Below, piece by piece: positions 44,058 to 56,058 of a DNA stretch of 64,000 nucleotides (its first letter is position 1; the number at the start of each line of letters is the position of its first letter). The position numbers were made by a program, and so were the translations under genes. This stretch comes from Megalobrama amblycephala. Its lineage: Eukaryota > Chordata > Actinopteri > Cypriniformes > Xenocyprididae. The notes beneath the pieces are model-generated. The model had not been told where the DNA came from. It searched no databases and was given only the letters and a program-made list of their open reading frames with translations. The stretch covers positions 7,227,396 to 7,291,395 of the forward strand of contig NC_063051.1 of NCBI RefSeq assembly GCF_018812025.1, given 5' to 3'.

Positions 44058-45172
44058 TAAAGCACTTTTAAAATGTGACTAGACATAATCATAGTAAATA
44101 ACTTGAACATAATTGACAGCTATTCTTCCCAATGCCTGATTTAAAGTGTATTTATGCAGATTTACTATGTGTTTATTTTATAACTGTGTGGAATTTTGAT
44201 TAAAAAAAATGATATAGAGCCGGTGTTATGAAGATGGTAATGGTAGTGAGAATACCAGAGCTGAAGATGATATGATGTCGATGGATTGGGTAGTTAATAA
44301 TAGAGAGATGATGATGACCACTAAAGTTGGACATTGCCTTTTATGGTGGAACATGAGGAACACCCAGCCGACCGATGTGAAATCCTCTGTGGTGACGGGT
44401 TTGAAAGGTAAATCGGCTTGTTTGGATCTGAATCATTGCTGATTGTTGTTGGGGTTGCAGATCAATGTCACATTACCCATAATTACTGAACAAGTATTAT
44501 TATAGTCAGTCAGCATCTGTGCTGCAGGCCACAGTACAGGTGCACCCTTGCAAATAAATGCAATGACTGTGTCTGAAATACTCAAAATGCTGCCTTATCA
44601 GGCAACAATAGGAATGCATGCTGGAATCCAATGTTTCTGTAAAGTTTGGCTGACATTCCTTAACTTCTTCCTTTAAAAAGCAATCCAATCAATTCCCAAT
44701 TCCCAAAATTAAGTCCCTCCCTACAAGTTTTTTCCTGGAAGTAGGCGACGTCACATTTACTGAAGTAAATTCCCTGCATTCTTCCTTTTATCATTTTGTT
44801 TGGAAGGTATGAAGGGTGTATAGGGAACCAAAAAAACTGTTCCTTGAAACGCTCTTCTGCGTCATCTTGCCGAGCCAATTGGAGGTGCTGTCATCGCACA
44901 GTTGTGTACGCCACTTGCCTGTGCAAAGAATTATGGGAGCGAATTGTCCATCAGTTGTACCCCTTGAAATCCTTCATTCCAAAAATCCCTTTGAAGGGGC
45001 CAGTTTTGAGCACTTCGGTTAGGAATAGCCCTTCAATATGCCGGCCATGATTATCCTCACTCCGAATTGGCCTTGTTTCATGTTGAATTTAACATCATCT
45101 ACTGAAATTGCTCCATCTAGTGGTTTTTAAAGTCATTTTCATTATATATATATATATATATAATAGAAGAAA

Positions 45173-45229
<57 letters not shown>

Positions 45230-46484
45230 ATGAATCCCATAAATCTGTGTGTGCAGTTAAGTGGTTGGTTCAGAGAATAAAAATGGCATCTGATGGATCA
45301 GTTGAAAGTAAATGAATTTATGAATGCCATTTTTCCTTTCAACTTGAATTGTATTCCTACTAAGCATTGTGGTTATTAAATATTCACTTGGTTGTGTAAA
45401 GCTCATTTACATTTGTTGTAGATCATCAGAATTCAAAGCCTTCGAAGAAATGGAGACGAAGTTGTAATTATGATGTGATGATTCACAAGTGATTTTGATG
45501 CATGTAATGATTCACAAGTGATTTGGTTCATTTAAGTGATTTTGTTTGGAAGTAAATGGACACAGTTACGCACTTTCATATAACTTTCGCTCTTTTCACA
45601 TCCTGACAAAGACAGGCTTTTTATGAAGCCTTTTAGCGCAATTGGAACAAAGTGAACAGAAAAGGTTGCACAATGATATGTATTTTATCATTCACATGCT
45701 GGCGACAGATAATGATGAGAAATTATATCTGTTGTCTTATGAACTGGCAAAATAAGTAGTATTTTCTGGCATGCTTTTTCACTATTATTCATCAACAGTG
45801 CACACAATGCGTACAGATTTAAATAATCAGCGGTTGTGTCCGAAAGCTGAAAAATGCTGCCTCTACAGGCAGGATACAGAGGTAGATAGGCAACGAGGCA
45901 TGTACCTTCATCTGATCTATTTTTGATGGCAGGATAGATGTATCCTTCACTGCCTACAGTATGATATCACACAATACTGTGTATTTAATAATTCCATGAT
46001 AGTTGAGCTATAAAAATAAATATACCATCTGAAAGTTGCAGTTGGTGGTCAATTTCTGTGTAAATGTACATTTTTTATCATCTTTTTTTCACTTTTGATG
46101 TCATTTCCAGCGAGAAATTACTATTAAAGTAATTAAATATTCACTTTGTGATCATCAAAGGTCTCTCTAATTTGTTGCAGATCATTAAACCGTTTTGCTG
46201 TATCAGAAGTCTGTTCGAAATCGGTTTTGTGAAATACGTCTGCTCGCAAGCGCTGCCTGCAAAGTCATTGCCTGATTGGGCAGTGAGTGATGCAACAAGT
46301 CAGCTGACCCAGCCAACATTTCCAAATGACAACTTAATTATTACCAATAGCAATTAGCTTTCATATAATTCTTTAACTGACATGCCCATGAGTTCCACTT
46401 AAAGGAATGAAAAGTTTTACTCGAATTTTTTCATAATTTACTCTGACCGTACAATGAAAGTCATTGAGGTCCAAAACACCCCTT
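43807..46484 (+). other. Putative intron or intergenic with (TA)n and repeat fragments
   Basis: (TA)n at about 43998-44055, 45145-45162 and 45177-45225. Fragments resembling the TGTGTC(C/T)GAAA repeat family lie at about 44570-44610 and 45835-45970. Nothing else is recognised. The duplicated phrase ATTCACAAGTGATTT near 45480-45535 is local. Confidence 0.5.
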
Positions 46485-46488
46485 TTAA

Positions 46489-46940
46489 AGGGTTAGTTCA
46501 CCCAAAAATGAAAATTATGTCATTAATGACTCACCCTCATGTCGTTCCAAACCCGCAAGACCTCCGTTCATCTTCAGAACACAGTTTAAGATATTTTAGA
46601 TTTAGTCCGACAGCTTTCTGTCCCTCCATTGAAAGTGTAGGTACGGTATACTGTCCATGTCCAGAAAGGTAATAAAAACATCATCAAAGTAGTCCATGTG
46701 ACATCAGAGGGTCAGTTAGAAGTTTCTTGAAGCATATAAAATACATTTTGGTCCAAAAATAACAAAAAATACGACTTTATTCAGCATTGTCTTCTCTTCC
46801 GGGTCTGTGTATATCCACAGTGACGCTGCTTCTTCTTCTTCTACGGCGGTTGGCATCCAGCTTATTGGTGCATTACCGCCCCCTTCTGCTCCGGACAGTG
46901 ACGCTGATGATGTGTTTTCTTGATGTGTTTTCAAATGTTT
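46489..46940. mobile_element. Left part of a GGGTTAGTTCACCC-family element
   Basis: TTAA at 46485-46488, then AGGGTTAGTTCACCCAAAAA and the CTCACCCTCATGTCGTTCC block. No matching right end was found before the next element, so it is truncated or interrupted. Confidence 0.6.
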
Positions 46941-47261
46941 TCTTGAAAGGTTAAAGGTAGGGTAGGCAATTTTGGAGAGGCTAGCAATAGCAAGCTAGCT
47001 TTTTGATCCAAACCTGTAAGACCTTTGTTCATCTTCAGAACACAAATTAAGATATTTTTTGATGAAATCCATGAGCTATCTAGCCTCTGATAGACTGCAA
47101 CACAAATACCACTTTCAAGGCCCTTAAAGGTAGTAAAGACCTCGATAAAATAGTCCACTTGACTGCAGTGGTTCAACCTTAATGTTATGAAGCGATGCAG
47201 TTGACATAGTAAACATACAGTGCAGCGCTTCCGGGTTCCGCTCCCGTGTCAGCATTACACA

Positions 47262-47665
47262 CATAGGCTCCGATCCCCCAGCACCCACGGAAATGGTCAA
47301 GCAACCCCGGGAAAATACAAAATATTCTCCATATATTCAAAATAACCAATAAAAAAATTGATTGGAGCTTTCAGACATGATCTTCACCCTTTTTTATAGT
47401 TTATTTAAGGCCATTTCTATGGCAATATTTTAATAGCAAACTTCGAGAGCGCATCCAAGTGATGTGTGAGCACAAATGGCTCTTCTCTCGATCAGATACA
47501 TACGCGCGCTCAAACTCAAACTCTCCTTGCATCAGATATCAGCGAGAGCATGACTCGCGACAACACTCGTGAAAAGAATGTGCTTTTGGTTAAAAATTGT
47601 CATCTTGCTGCACGAATATAATGCAAATGAAACATCCAGTTGACGTTGAATATGAATTTGAGTTA
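47262..47665. mobile_element. Degraded relative of the CATAGGCGCCGAT element
   Basis: Starts CATAGGCTCCGATCC and tracks 22346-22810 through ATATTCTCCAT, CAACACTCGTGAAAAGAATG and AAATGAAACATCCAGTTGAC. The right half, including the tRNA-like module, is missing. Confidence 0.65.
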
Positions 47666-47885
47666 AATAAGAAGCAAACTAGCGCTGAAAAGTGTTGTTT
47701 TTGAAATTATGCTGAGGAATGTTGTCTTCAGACATGCGCATCAATCTATCGCTTGACTTTTCTTTTCTATGATCACACGTATGCGTCGTGCTGCTCACGT
47801 GAACAGCGTCGACCAATAATGAGCCGGCGTTCGGACGTAGAACACGGAAGCGCTGCATTGTGTGTTTATTATGTGTGTGTTACTG

Positions 47886-47891
<6 letters not shown>

Positions 47892-47950
<59 letters not shown>
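47892..47950. repeat. (TA)n microsatellite
   Basis: About 29 TA units. Confidence 0.97.
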
Positions 47951-47952
<2 letters not shown>

Positions 47953-47989
47953 TGGTGCGCGGTGGTGTTTTAAAATGAGGTTAAGTTAA

Positions 47990-48835
47990 CCCTTAAATGC
48001 ATACCTCGGGTCTTTAGTGACCCGGGACGTCATTCACTACCCTCCTCCTCGTTCATTTTTTAAAATTAGACATCAACCTTCTTGGTATTGCTCAATCAAT
48101 TCATTATAAAGAATATAACAAGAAAAAAATCATAAAATTATAAAGGAATGCCTGTTTTTGTATTAATTTTTTGTAAAAATTGTGTAGGGTCGCAAACAAC
48201 CCGAGGTGTGTATGAGTGTATGTGTATTTTTTCTGCACAGCAATAATTGAATCTTATAGATGACGGAATAAGTGCAATTCACCTTTATTCCACAAGGTGG
48301 CAATGTCTTATACACAATGCTGAAGTGACGACTCATTTAGACAGAAAAATAAATAATAAGAAAAACATGAAATGGTTCAGTGATTTACTGCAGAGCAAGT
48401 ACTGAACACAATCAAATATGACTGTAACTGTCACTGGATGAATCTGGTGAAGCTGTTAGCGATCGAAATATTGATTTTGAAGATGTTGAAAATTATATAA
48501 TTTTGAGAATATGTTTGAGATCGCGAATAGGCTCATATTCGTGACCTCAAACATAAAACTAGCCCATTATTTGCTGAATTTACTGGGAAATGAGCTCTGA
48601 CGAGGACAGTGATGATGGCATAAAACATCTGCTCAAACTGAGCCCTTTCAAGCTCCAAAAGGTAACAAAATATGATTTATTTTATTCTTCTGTAATTGTT
48701 ACTCTGATATCAGAGGAGTTTTATATTATCACGACAGGTAGAGATCCTTCTGTGTTAGATATAGATCCGGGTCGATAAAGACCCGAATATGTAAGAATGA
48801 TTGGCGAAACAGTAATGCATTTAAGATTTCATAAA
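47990..48835 (+). mobile_element. piggyBac-like remnant
   Basis: TTAA at 47986-47989 is followed by CCCTTAAATGCATACC, with the CCC start usual for piggyBac ends. The far end holds the inverse AATGCATTTAAG without the final GGG-TTAA, so it looks truncated or mutated. Subterminal CGGGTC..GACCCG hairpins occur on both sides (48006-48028, 48766-48786). A short frame at 48590-48778 begins MSSDEDSDDG, an acidic start like piggyBac transposases, and ends after 62 residues. No catalytic DDD region. Confidence 0.6.
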
Positions 48836-49339
48836 AAGAGAGACCAAATACAATTCTATTTGTATTTTTACACTATGAAATGTTCTATTTATTAAAACCA
48901 AGTGTAAATTTAATCAAGTTAGTGTTTTTATGCATTTTTACAATTATTCCAAAATAATAACTAAAGGCTGTAACAATTTATACAATATATATTATTTATA
49001 AACTAATATTCAGCTTTTCTTTTTAATAGTCAAATTATTTCCAGCAGTCATCAAGCTTGTACACACTGGTCACTCACTCACAGACACAAAGATGTACCTT
49101 TAATTTCACCACGCTGATTGCTCACTAAAAACCCCAACAGTCATCATGTTTTCAGGCCATTTCGAGTTTGATTTTGACATGAAATAAAGTGGTGATATCT
49201 AAGTGACAGTTGTTTACTTATATTTTTAATTAGTCTTCCCGTCCTGTCTTCATTCAGGCCGATTCGATGATTAGACCATTAAATATATAAATATATAACA
49301 AAAAGTGTTTCTGAAAAACATTACCTACCCTACCTTTAA

Positions 49340-49829
49340 TCTATTAAATGGAGTATACAAATCATCAAATAACCATTAAATATGAAATGTCTGTACAATA
49401 TGTATTCTTTTATTAATTTGTTATTAGGGCTTGATTTTGCATTTTGACTAGTCAGGCCAATAATTTTATTATACTAATGTGTCATTACAAATGTTTTCAA
49501 CTTTATAAAACTGTTTAGAAACAGACTAGTTCATGGGTTCACTGAGATCACCCCCTGAAATTTAGAAACTTTTCAAAACAGTTATGACGTAACGAAGCCT
49601 TGTTTACAGTCAATCGCGTGACTTTGGCTGTTTTTATACATGCTCCGAACCGCTGATTCGAAACAAAAGATTCGCAAAGGTTTCGAAGCTTCACAAAGCA
49701 GTCTTTCGAAAACGTCCATCACTGTGTTAGTAATCAAGACCAATAGCATATTCACTTATAGCCTGTAATGAGATCCTAAGTGTGAAAATGAAAATGAACC
49801 ATGCCGTAAAACAAGAGCAGAGCAGCAGG
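49340..49829. other. Unassigned intergenic/intronic
   Basis: No recognised element. GATTCGAAACAAAAGATTCG near 49655-49675 is repeat-like. Confidence 0.4.
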
Positions 49830-50470
49830 AATGAAAGCGAACACCCCTGCTTATCTTGTCAGCAGGGCCGGCCCTGACTTCACCAACTCTCTGCACAACT
49901 TCTCCTCCTTTTACATCCCCTCCTTTGTCTCCATCCTTTTCATCTGCCCTTCATCTTGCTTTTCGTGTCTCATGTGCGGTCAGCTGTTTTTTGCAATTAG
50001 CGCTATCATCGCATTTCATCCAACAGAACAGTGGCTGTAATAACCTTACGGCTTTTGTTGCATGCTGATACTATTCGCCCTTGATTAATTGCGCTCCCAG
50101 GAGAGCGACTGGAGAGCCGCCGTAGATCTTCCCTTTCACGCCCCGTGACAAGTGACCCATTACTGTGCTTTATAGATCGCCGTCAGCAGCCTTTGAAAAC
50201 GCCTGTGGGCCTGTTGGGCGATGATTTTATTGTGCCGTGTTATTTGTGGGAATTGCTGACAGACGGACCAAAGGGCAGCTGCGGATTTTTTTCGGTTTGT
50301 TTCACTGTGAAACGTGCCGCTGCTCTGTTAGTTTAAGTCAATGTGTCTGCTGGTGCAACTTAAATTGGTGATGCTCGCCGGGTCACGCAAACAAAGGTCA
50401 CAGCGTCGCAATCTGTCTCACATCTCAGAGCATCATTTGACAGTCTGATGACAGATCACAGTGCATTACA
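49830..50470. promoter_or_regulatory. Complex single-copy island, candidate conserved non-coding element
   Basis: About 640 bp of balanced composition without repeat signatures, with homeodomain-type words (TTGATTAATTGCGC, CAATTAGCGC). No splice-bounded coding frame fits. It stands out against flanking transposon sequence. Conservation is inferred, not tested. Confidence 0.35.
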
Positions 50471-50644
50471 GAAACAGACGCTCGCTTTCACCCACATATT
50501 GGCATTTCAGATCATTTTCTGCAGCACCACTGAGAGAATTTGTTACTTGTTGTACTTTTCCTATAAAAGGAATAGTTTACCCATAAATACAAATTCTGAA
50601 ATTCAAATAATTTTTTTTTTAATTAATTATTTACTTACCATCAT

Positions 50645-52008
50645 GTATGGAAGCTTGTTTCTGCCACAGAATAAACAACAAAAAAAGATAATTGCGACGG
50701 TTTTTCTCACAATTACGAGTTTTTTTTTTAAAACTCGCAATTGTGAGATATAATATCAGAATTGCGAGATATAAAGTCAGAATTGGGGGATATAGACTCA
50801 CAATTGCAAGAAATAAAGTCAGAATTGTTTATATTCCACAATTCTGACTTTTTTTTCTTGCAATTCTGACCTTTTTTCTTGCGCTTACGAGTTATGCAAT
50901 TCTGATTTTTTTTTGCAATTCTGACCTTTTTTCTCTCAATTGCGAGTTTATATCTCACAATTCTGACTTTTTTCTTGCGATTATGAGTTATATTACGCAA
51001 TTCTAACTTTTTCTCACAATTCTGACCTTTTTTTCTTGCAATTGTGAGTTTATATCTCACAATTCTGACTTTTTTTCTTGCGATTGCGAGTTTATATCGT
51101 GCAATTCTGACTTTTTTCACAATTCTGACCTTTATTGCGATTATGAGTTATATTACGCAATTCTAACATTTTCTCGCAATTCTGACCTTTTTTCTCGCAA
51201 TTGTGAGTTTATATCTCACAATTCTGACTTTTTTTCTTGCGATTGCAAGTTTATATCCTGCAATTCTGACTTTTTTCACAATTCTGACCTTTATTGCGAT
51301 TATGAGTTATATTACGCAATTCTAACATTTTCTCGCAATTCTGACCTTTTTTCTCGCAATTGTGAGTTTATATCTCACAATTCTGACTTTTTTTCTTGCG
51401 ATTGCGAGTTTATATCCTGCAATTCTGACTTTTTTCACAATTCTGACCTTTATTGCGATTATGAGTTATATTACGCAATTCTAACTTTTTCTCGCAATTC
51501 TGACCTTTTTTTCTTGCTGTTGTGAGTTTATATCTCACAATTCTGACTTTTTTTCTAGTAAACACATTTATAATGTTTTTTAAAGTTTCTGTTAATTAAA
51601 GAATGTATAATGTTTTCCACAAAAATGTTAAGCAGTACAACTGTTTTCAACATTGATAATAATCAGAAATGTTTCTTGAACAGCAAATCAGCATATTAGA
51701 ATGATTTCTGAAGGATCATGTGACACTGAAGACTGGAGTAATGATGCTGAAAATTCAGCTTTGCATCACAGGAATAAATTACATTTTTAGATATATTCAA
51801 ATGGAAAACAGTTATTTTAAATGGTAATAATATTTCACAATATCTCTATTTTTACTGTATTATTAAATAAATGCTTTTTAAATAAAAATAAAAGTAAAAA
51901 AGAAGTTTATATCTTGCGGTTCTGTGGAAAAAATAAAAAATAAAAAAGAATTGTGAGATAAAAAGTCTTTTTATTTTTTATTCAGAGGTGGAAACAAGCT
52001 TCTATAAT
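50645..52008. repeat. TIR-bounded AATTCTGAC motif array
   Basis: The left edge TATGGAAGCTTGTTTCTGCC and the right edge GGTGGAAACAAGCTTCTATA are inverted versions of each other. Between them are tens of ATTCTGACTTTTTTCTTGCG and TTGTGAGTTTATATCTC motifs that flip orientation near 50828. Three 159-bp higher-order units start at about 51112, 51271 and 51430. A family B fragment occupies about 51580-51900. Confidence 0.8.
51580..51900. mobile_element. Family B fragment
   Basis: Carries GGATCATGTGACACTGAAGA and the TTCAGCTTTGCATCACAGGA block, as in 1990-2115, and lacks both termini. It lies inside the ATTCTGAC array. Confidence 0.7.
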
Positions 52009-53523
52009 CATGTCATTGAAAACCTGTATGAACTCAAAAGAAGATCTTTTGCAGAATGTCCTGGCTGCTTATTTCCATGCATTTACTATGAAACAATTTT
52101 CACTCAGTAATTGCTAGTAAATTTCACAAATAATTACAAAGAAACAGCAACACATTAAATTGAACATGACATTTTGACGCTGAAAGGCTGAAATATTTTC
52201 TCCAAAATTTACATTTAAGTACTGAGTAATATTAAGTAACTACATGTACTTACTATAGGGTTAGGATTAGGGTCTGGTTTGGTTTAGGGTCAGTTGTATG
52301 TAATTATGCATAATAATGCAAAATAGTAACTACATGTAACATATGTAACAATGACAGTGTAAAATAAAGTGTTACCAATATTTTTTTAATTTACAGTGAA
52401 ACAAAAGTGAAAAAGTACCATGAAATAGATTTGACATCTTCTGAAGCCATATGATGAGGAAAATACCAAAATGCAAGCTATTATTCACTGAAAATCCTTT
52501 TAAAATCTCATTCACTTCTTCATTCATGCAAATGTGTCATTGATGATGACAGAAATGTTATCTTTAGGTGAACCATTCCTTAGCGAGAGTTTGCAGCAAA
52601 AGTATGCTTTCATATGTTTCAGAATATTGCTCTTGACAAGATGAAAATAATCCCTTGCATTTCTCCTTCCTCTTACAAAGAACGATGTTTTTTTCCCTAA
52701 TGAACTGGATATCCTACACTGAAAGTGACAGCATTTTAATGAAGAGTGCTTTTCTAAGCGCTTCACCTGACAAGATAGTAAAGGCCAGTTAGATTTGAAC
52801 AGATATTTCTCATTTGTAGCCGTGGTCAAGCTCAGGTACTATCCATTTGAGAGCGTGTGACCTTCTGATCTGTGAGATATAGATAGATGGCGGTCTAGCA
52901 CGTAGGAGGAGCTCTCAGACTTCCTCTTAAAGGCAGGTCAATGCGGCAATCGTTAGCAGTAATAGGATGACAAGATACTTTTTACAGACATTTGCGCTAG
53001 CAATTATACAGAACTTAACATTTGCTTTTAAGGTCAGGAACATTAGAACAAGACTAATGGATCTGTGAACTACACATGAAGCATTTCTTTATCACATTTA
53101 GTTTTCCTCTGCAAGTATACGTATGTGTAAGAAGCAGGTGCATGAATCACTTCTGCTGTTGCACAATGGTTTCAGGAATAGAAGCTTCTGGTAAGCAGGT
53201 GGTGTCTAGCGGCCTTTTTGTTTCCTACATCAGTGGCTCTCAATTGGTGGTTCGCAACCCAGAAATGTAATTCTAAATGCAAATTATAACATATATGAAG
53301 TATATTTATTACATATTTTTGACATTATTTTTTAAATAATCCAAATGATATAACTAAATATAATAAAAAAATAAATAAATATAAATAATAAATAAAATAA
53401 ATATAATATAGTTAATAATATAGTAATAAAATATACTAAGTATTAATATAGTATTTACCAACCAAGTAATATCACTAAATATATATTAACATTGTTTTAG
53501 AAAAAGCAATATATTATTAATAA

Positions 53524-53561
<38 letters not shown>

Positions 53562-53623
53562 TATATTAATTTTATCTATAATATATAAACACCAAATTAT
53601 TAAATATATAATAATAATAATAG

Positions 53624-53690
<67 letters not shown>

Positions 53691-53790
53691 CATTTATTGA
53701 TTATATTAATAAATAATTATATTATTATTATTCTAATATTATTATTAAATATAATAATTTTATCTATATAAACAATAAATTACTAAATAT

Positions 53791-53829
<39 letters not shown>

Positions 53830-54200
53830 TATATATATATATAGTGATATTACTTGGTAGGTAAATAATATATAAAAATTAATTAGTATATTATTTAGTA
53901 TATTATTCATATAGATAAATAAAAAAAAAAGGCTATTTCCATCCATTGCCTCTTGATGTGGTTTTTATCCAGTTCTGGAGATTTAATCTGTCTCATATAT
54001 GCCCAACAATTTGCAAAATTAATGTTCATAATAGTATTAATACATTTCAAATTTTATTTACATTTATTTATATTTTTGTTTACTTCTCCCTCTTGATGTC
54101 TAATGTAAAATCATGGTCCTAGGCAAAACCAGTTGAGAACCTCTATTCTGCATCTGCTATAACAGTCTTATACAGTCATATACTTATATTATACTTAGAC
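52009..54200. other. Unassigned, then AT-only low-complexity tract
   Basis: 52009-53280 shows no gene. 53280-53935 is AT-rich low complexity with (TA)n at about 53527-53558 and 53628-53690 and (ATT/AAT)n at about 53791-53820. Confidence 0.6.
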
Positions 54201-54620
54201 CTATATTTCTAGCCACACCAAGCGATCATAGATCATCACTCGGACAGATTTCGTTTGGAGGGAGGGGTGTTTAAGATCACTATACATGCATGAGATGGCA
54301 GGTGATTTATTGCAGAGGCGAGGCAGAAGTGCGAGAGGCCCGTCCAGCTTGTTTTGTTTCCTGAGGTACAGAGCGCTGTAGTCGTGTCCTCGGCCTTTAG
54401 CCTGTCGAATTCTAGAGGCTGTAATTTGGAGATATTGCTTTGCATGCTTGTGAGAGGGAACTGCAACCGATGCGAGATGGATTTGCCATTGTCTTCCTGC
54501 CTCAGAAATGAGGCTTCGCTCGGTGCAATCACACCGTTGCTGTGTCAAATTGAAATCATGCAGCCAGTCTGGTCTCTGTTAGCAAGAAATGGATGAAACA
54601 CAGGCACATTGTAACAAGGG
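54201..54620. promoter_or_regulatory. Complex single-copy island, candidate conserved non-coding element
   Basis: About 400 bp of balanced, non-repetitive sequence open in several frames on both strands, but with no splice-bounded homology I recognise. Function is inferred only from contrast with the surroundings. Confidence 0.3.
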
Positions 54621-55053
54621 CTCAGCAACTATGAGCTTTTCAGTCAAAAAAAACAATGTTTTATATGTTACCTAGGTCTTTTGCATCGAGATGGGTTAGA
54701 TGGGTTGTTCAATAAAACCATATGATTACTTGCTTTATTTGAACCAATTATTGCCTCATTATTATATATGTATTTTAAGTCATTTTAAAGGCTATTGTCC
54801 ACTTAGGTCTATTTTTATTACCATAAAAAATATTGTCTGATTAATCATCAAAATAATCAACGATTACTCGATTACCAAAATAATCGCTAGTGACAGCACT
54901 AGATTAGGTAAAACTTCAGAAATGCACCTGCATTGTTTTGCATTTAGTGACTTTCAGTCGAATAAAAAGAATATTTTTCTAGTCATATATTTCTTCAAAA
55001 TAGTGTTAAAATATCGTCTCGTTCTCGTGAAGATAAGTGTGTATCGTCATAGC
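54621..55053. other. Unassigned
   Basis: AT-rich, with ATCATCAAAATAATCAACGA and ATTACTCGATTAC words typical of a diverged repeat. No gene. Confidence 0.4.
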
Positions 55054-55058
55054 CCTAA

Positions 55059-55950
55059 TGTCAGGTTTTTGGAAGGAGCGAGGACTCAATATGCAGGGAA
55101 GAGGGCTTTTATTAATAATAAAATGAAACAAAACAACAAAAACTACCCCGAGGGGGAAAACAGACTAGACAAAAAACTTGACTTGGACTTGACTTAACTG
55201 ACTTGACTTGGAGGAAAAACATGAGGGAATAAACGACGACGAACCAGCACAGGACTGCAAACACAAGGAGAATAAATAGGAGAGCAAACAAGGCAGGTAA
55301 TGAGGGAGGACAGGTGGGGCAAATCAACCAATGATCAGGTAACAAGGTGGGCGGGGTCAAGACAATAGACATGAGAGCACATGGCACAAAGAAACACATG
55401 ACAAGCCATGTGCTCACACCAAACAAAACAAAGACACAAGCACATGGCCAATGAAGACAAATCACAAGCCATGTGCTTACACAAGACGAGACATGAACAC
55501 GTGACTATGAAAACTCATAAGCCACGTGTTCACACAAAACGAGACAACATGAGAGCACGCAGCCCGTGAAACACAGACTGCGTGCTAACACAACACAAGA
55601 CAAAAACACAACATGAAAGCACGCGGCAGGTGGAATAACCGCGTGCTACACAAAACATGAGACAAGAGCACACGGCAAGTGAAAGTACACAAACCGTGCG
55701 CTCACAATAAAGACAGGACTGGGAGCGCGAGTGTCCGAATCCCGACATGAAACCGAAACCAAACTAGACATGGGTGCCGGGATCCGAACGCCACGCTCCC
55801 AACATGAAACAAGGCACGCAGACGAGAGAGCGCACGGCTCGAGAACACTCGAGACCGTACGCTCCCACAAAAACAGGACAAGAACGGGAGTGTCAGAGCT
55901 CTGTCACAAAACCAAGGAATAAACTAGACAGAAGTGACAGAACCCTGACA
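55059..55950 (-). mobile_element. Solo LTR of an LTR retrotransposon
   Basis: It begins TGTCAGG and ends CCTGACA (canonical TG...CA with a 7-bp inverted repeat) and is flanked by identical CCTAA (55054-55058, 55951-55955), the 5-bp duplication typical of Gypsy-type elements. No internal region or second LTR is present. On the minus strand a CTATTTATTC TATA-like box (about 55270-55280) precedes a TTGTGTTTGCAGTCC-like start region, and AATAAA-type signals lie nearer the minus-strand 3' end, so the inferred orientation is minus. The U3-side region holds eight spaced hairpins. Confidence 0.85.
55375..55864 (-). repeat. Series of eight short hairpins with compensating arm changes
   Basis: Arm pairs: 55375-55385/55405-55415, 55439-55448/55468-55477, 55495-55505/55521-55531, 55555-55563/55577-55586, 55618-55627/55638-55647, 55666-55676/55693-55703, 55721-55727/55794-55800 and 55828-55837/55855-55864. 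The arms are variants of GAGCACATGGC and its complement (ACATGG, ACGTGA, ACGCAG, ACGCGG, ACACGG). Pairing is kept by changes on both sides in most units. Units are about 50-65 bp apart. Confidence 0.8.
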
Positions 55951-56058
55951 CCTAATGTTACCCTTCCGTTACATTTTTGTCGTTTCATGAATTGTTTAGT
56001 GTTCCATAAATGTTTCACTATGTAAATGTAGCTGGAAAACCTATACTACTATATTTAA

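Larger units (their letters stand above)
46955..49335. mobile_element. TTAA-flanked element (AGGTAGGGTAGGCAAT ends), 2.4 kb composite
   Basis: TTAA at 46951-46954 and 49336-49339. Ends AGGTAGGGTAGGCAAT and, inverted, AGGTAGGGTAGGTAAT. It contains a fragment of the TTAGTTCACCC family (about 47005-47070), a relative of the 22346-23141 element (47262-47665), a (TA)n run and a piggyBac-like remnant. Confidence 0.7.

Noticed and set aside
44281..44406. Possible small exon with M-rich start ending at AAAG|GTAAAT
   Set aside because: The donor is moderate, no acceptor is convincing and the peptide resembles no known family.
50728..51120. 130-residue Lys/Arg-rich frame
   Set aside because: Translation of the ATTCTGAC repeat array.
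51112..51560. CRISPR-like array of regular repeats
   Set aside because: Period of 159 bp made of degenerate short motifs, eukaryotic context, no spacers of constant size.
52255..52300. Telomere-like GGTTAGGATTAGGGT words
   Set aside because: Only two imperfect units, part of an ordinary AT-rich repeat.
55112..55465. 117-residue hydrophobic frame and neighbouring frames to 55922
   Set aside because: All lie inside the solo LTR and reflect its hairpin repeats, not a gene.
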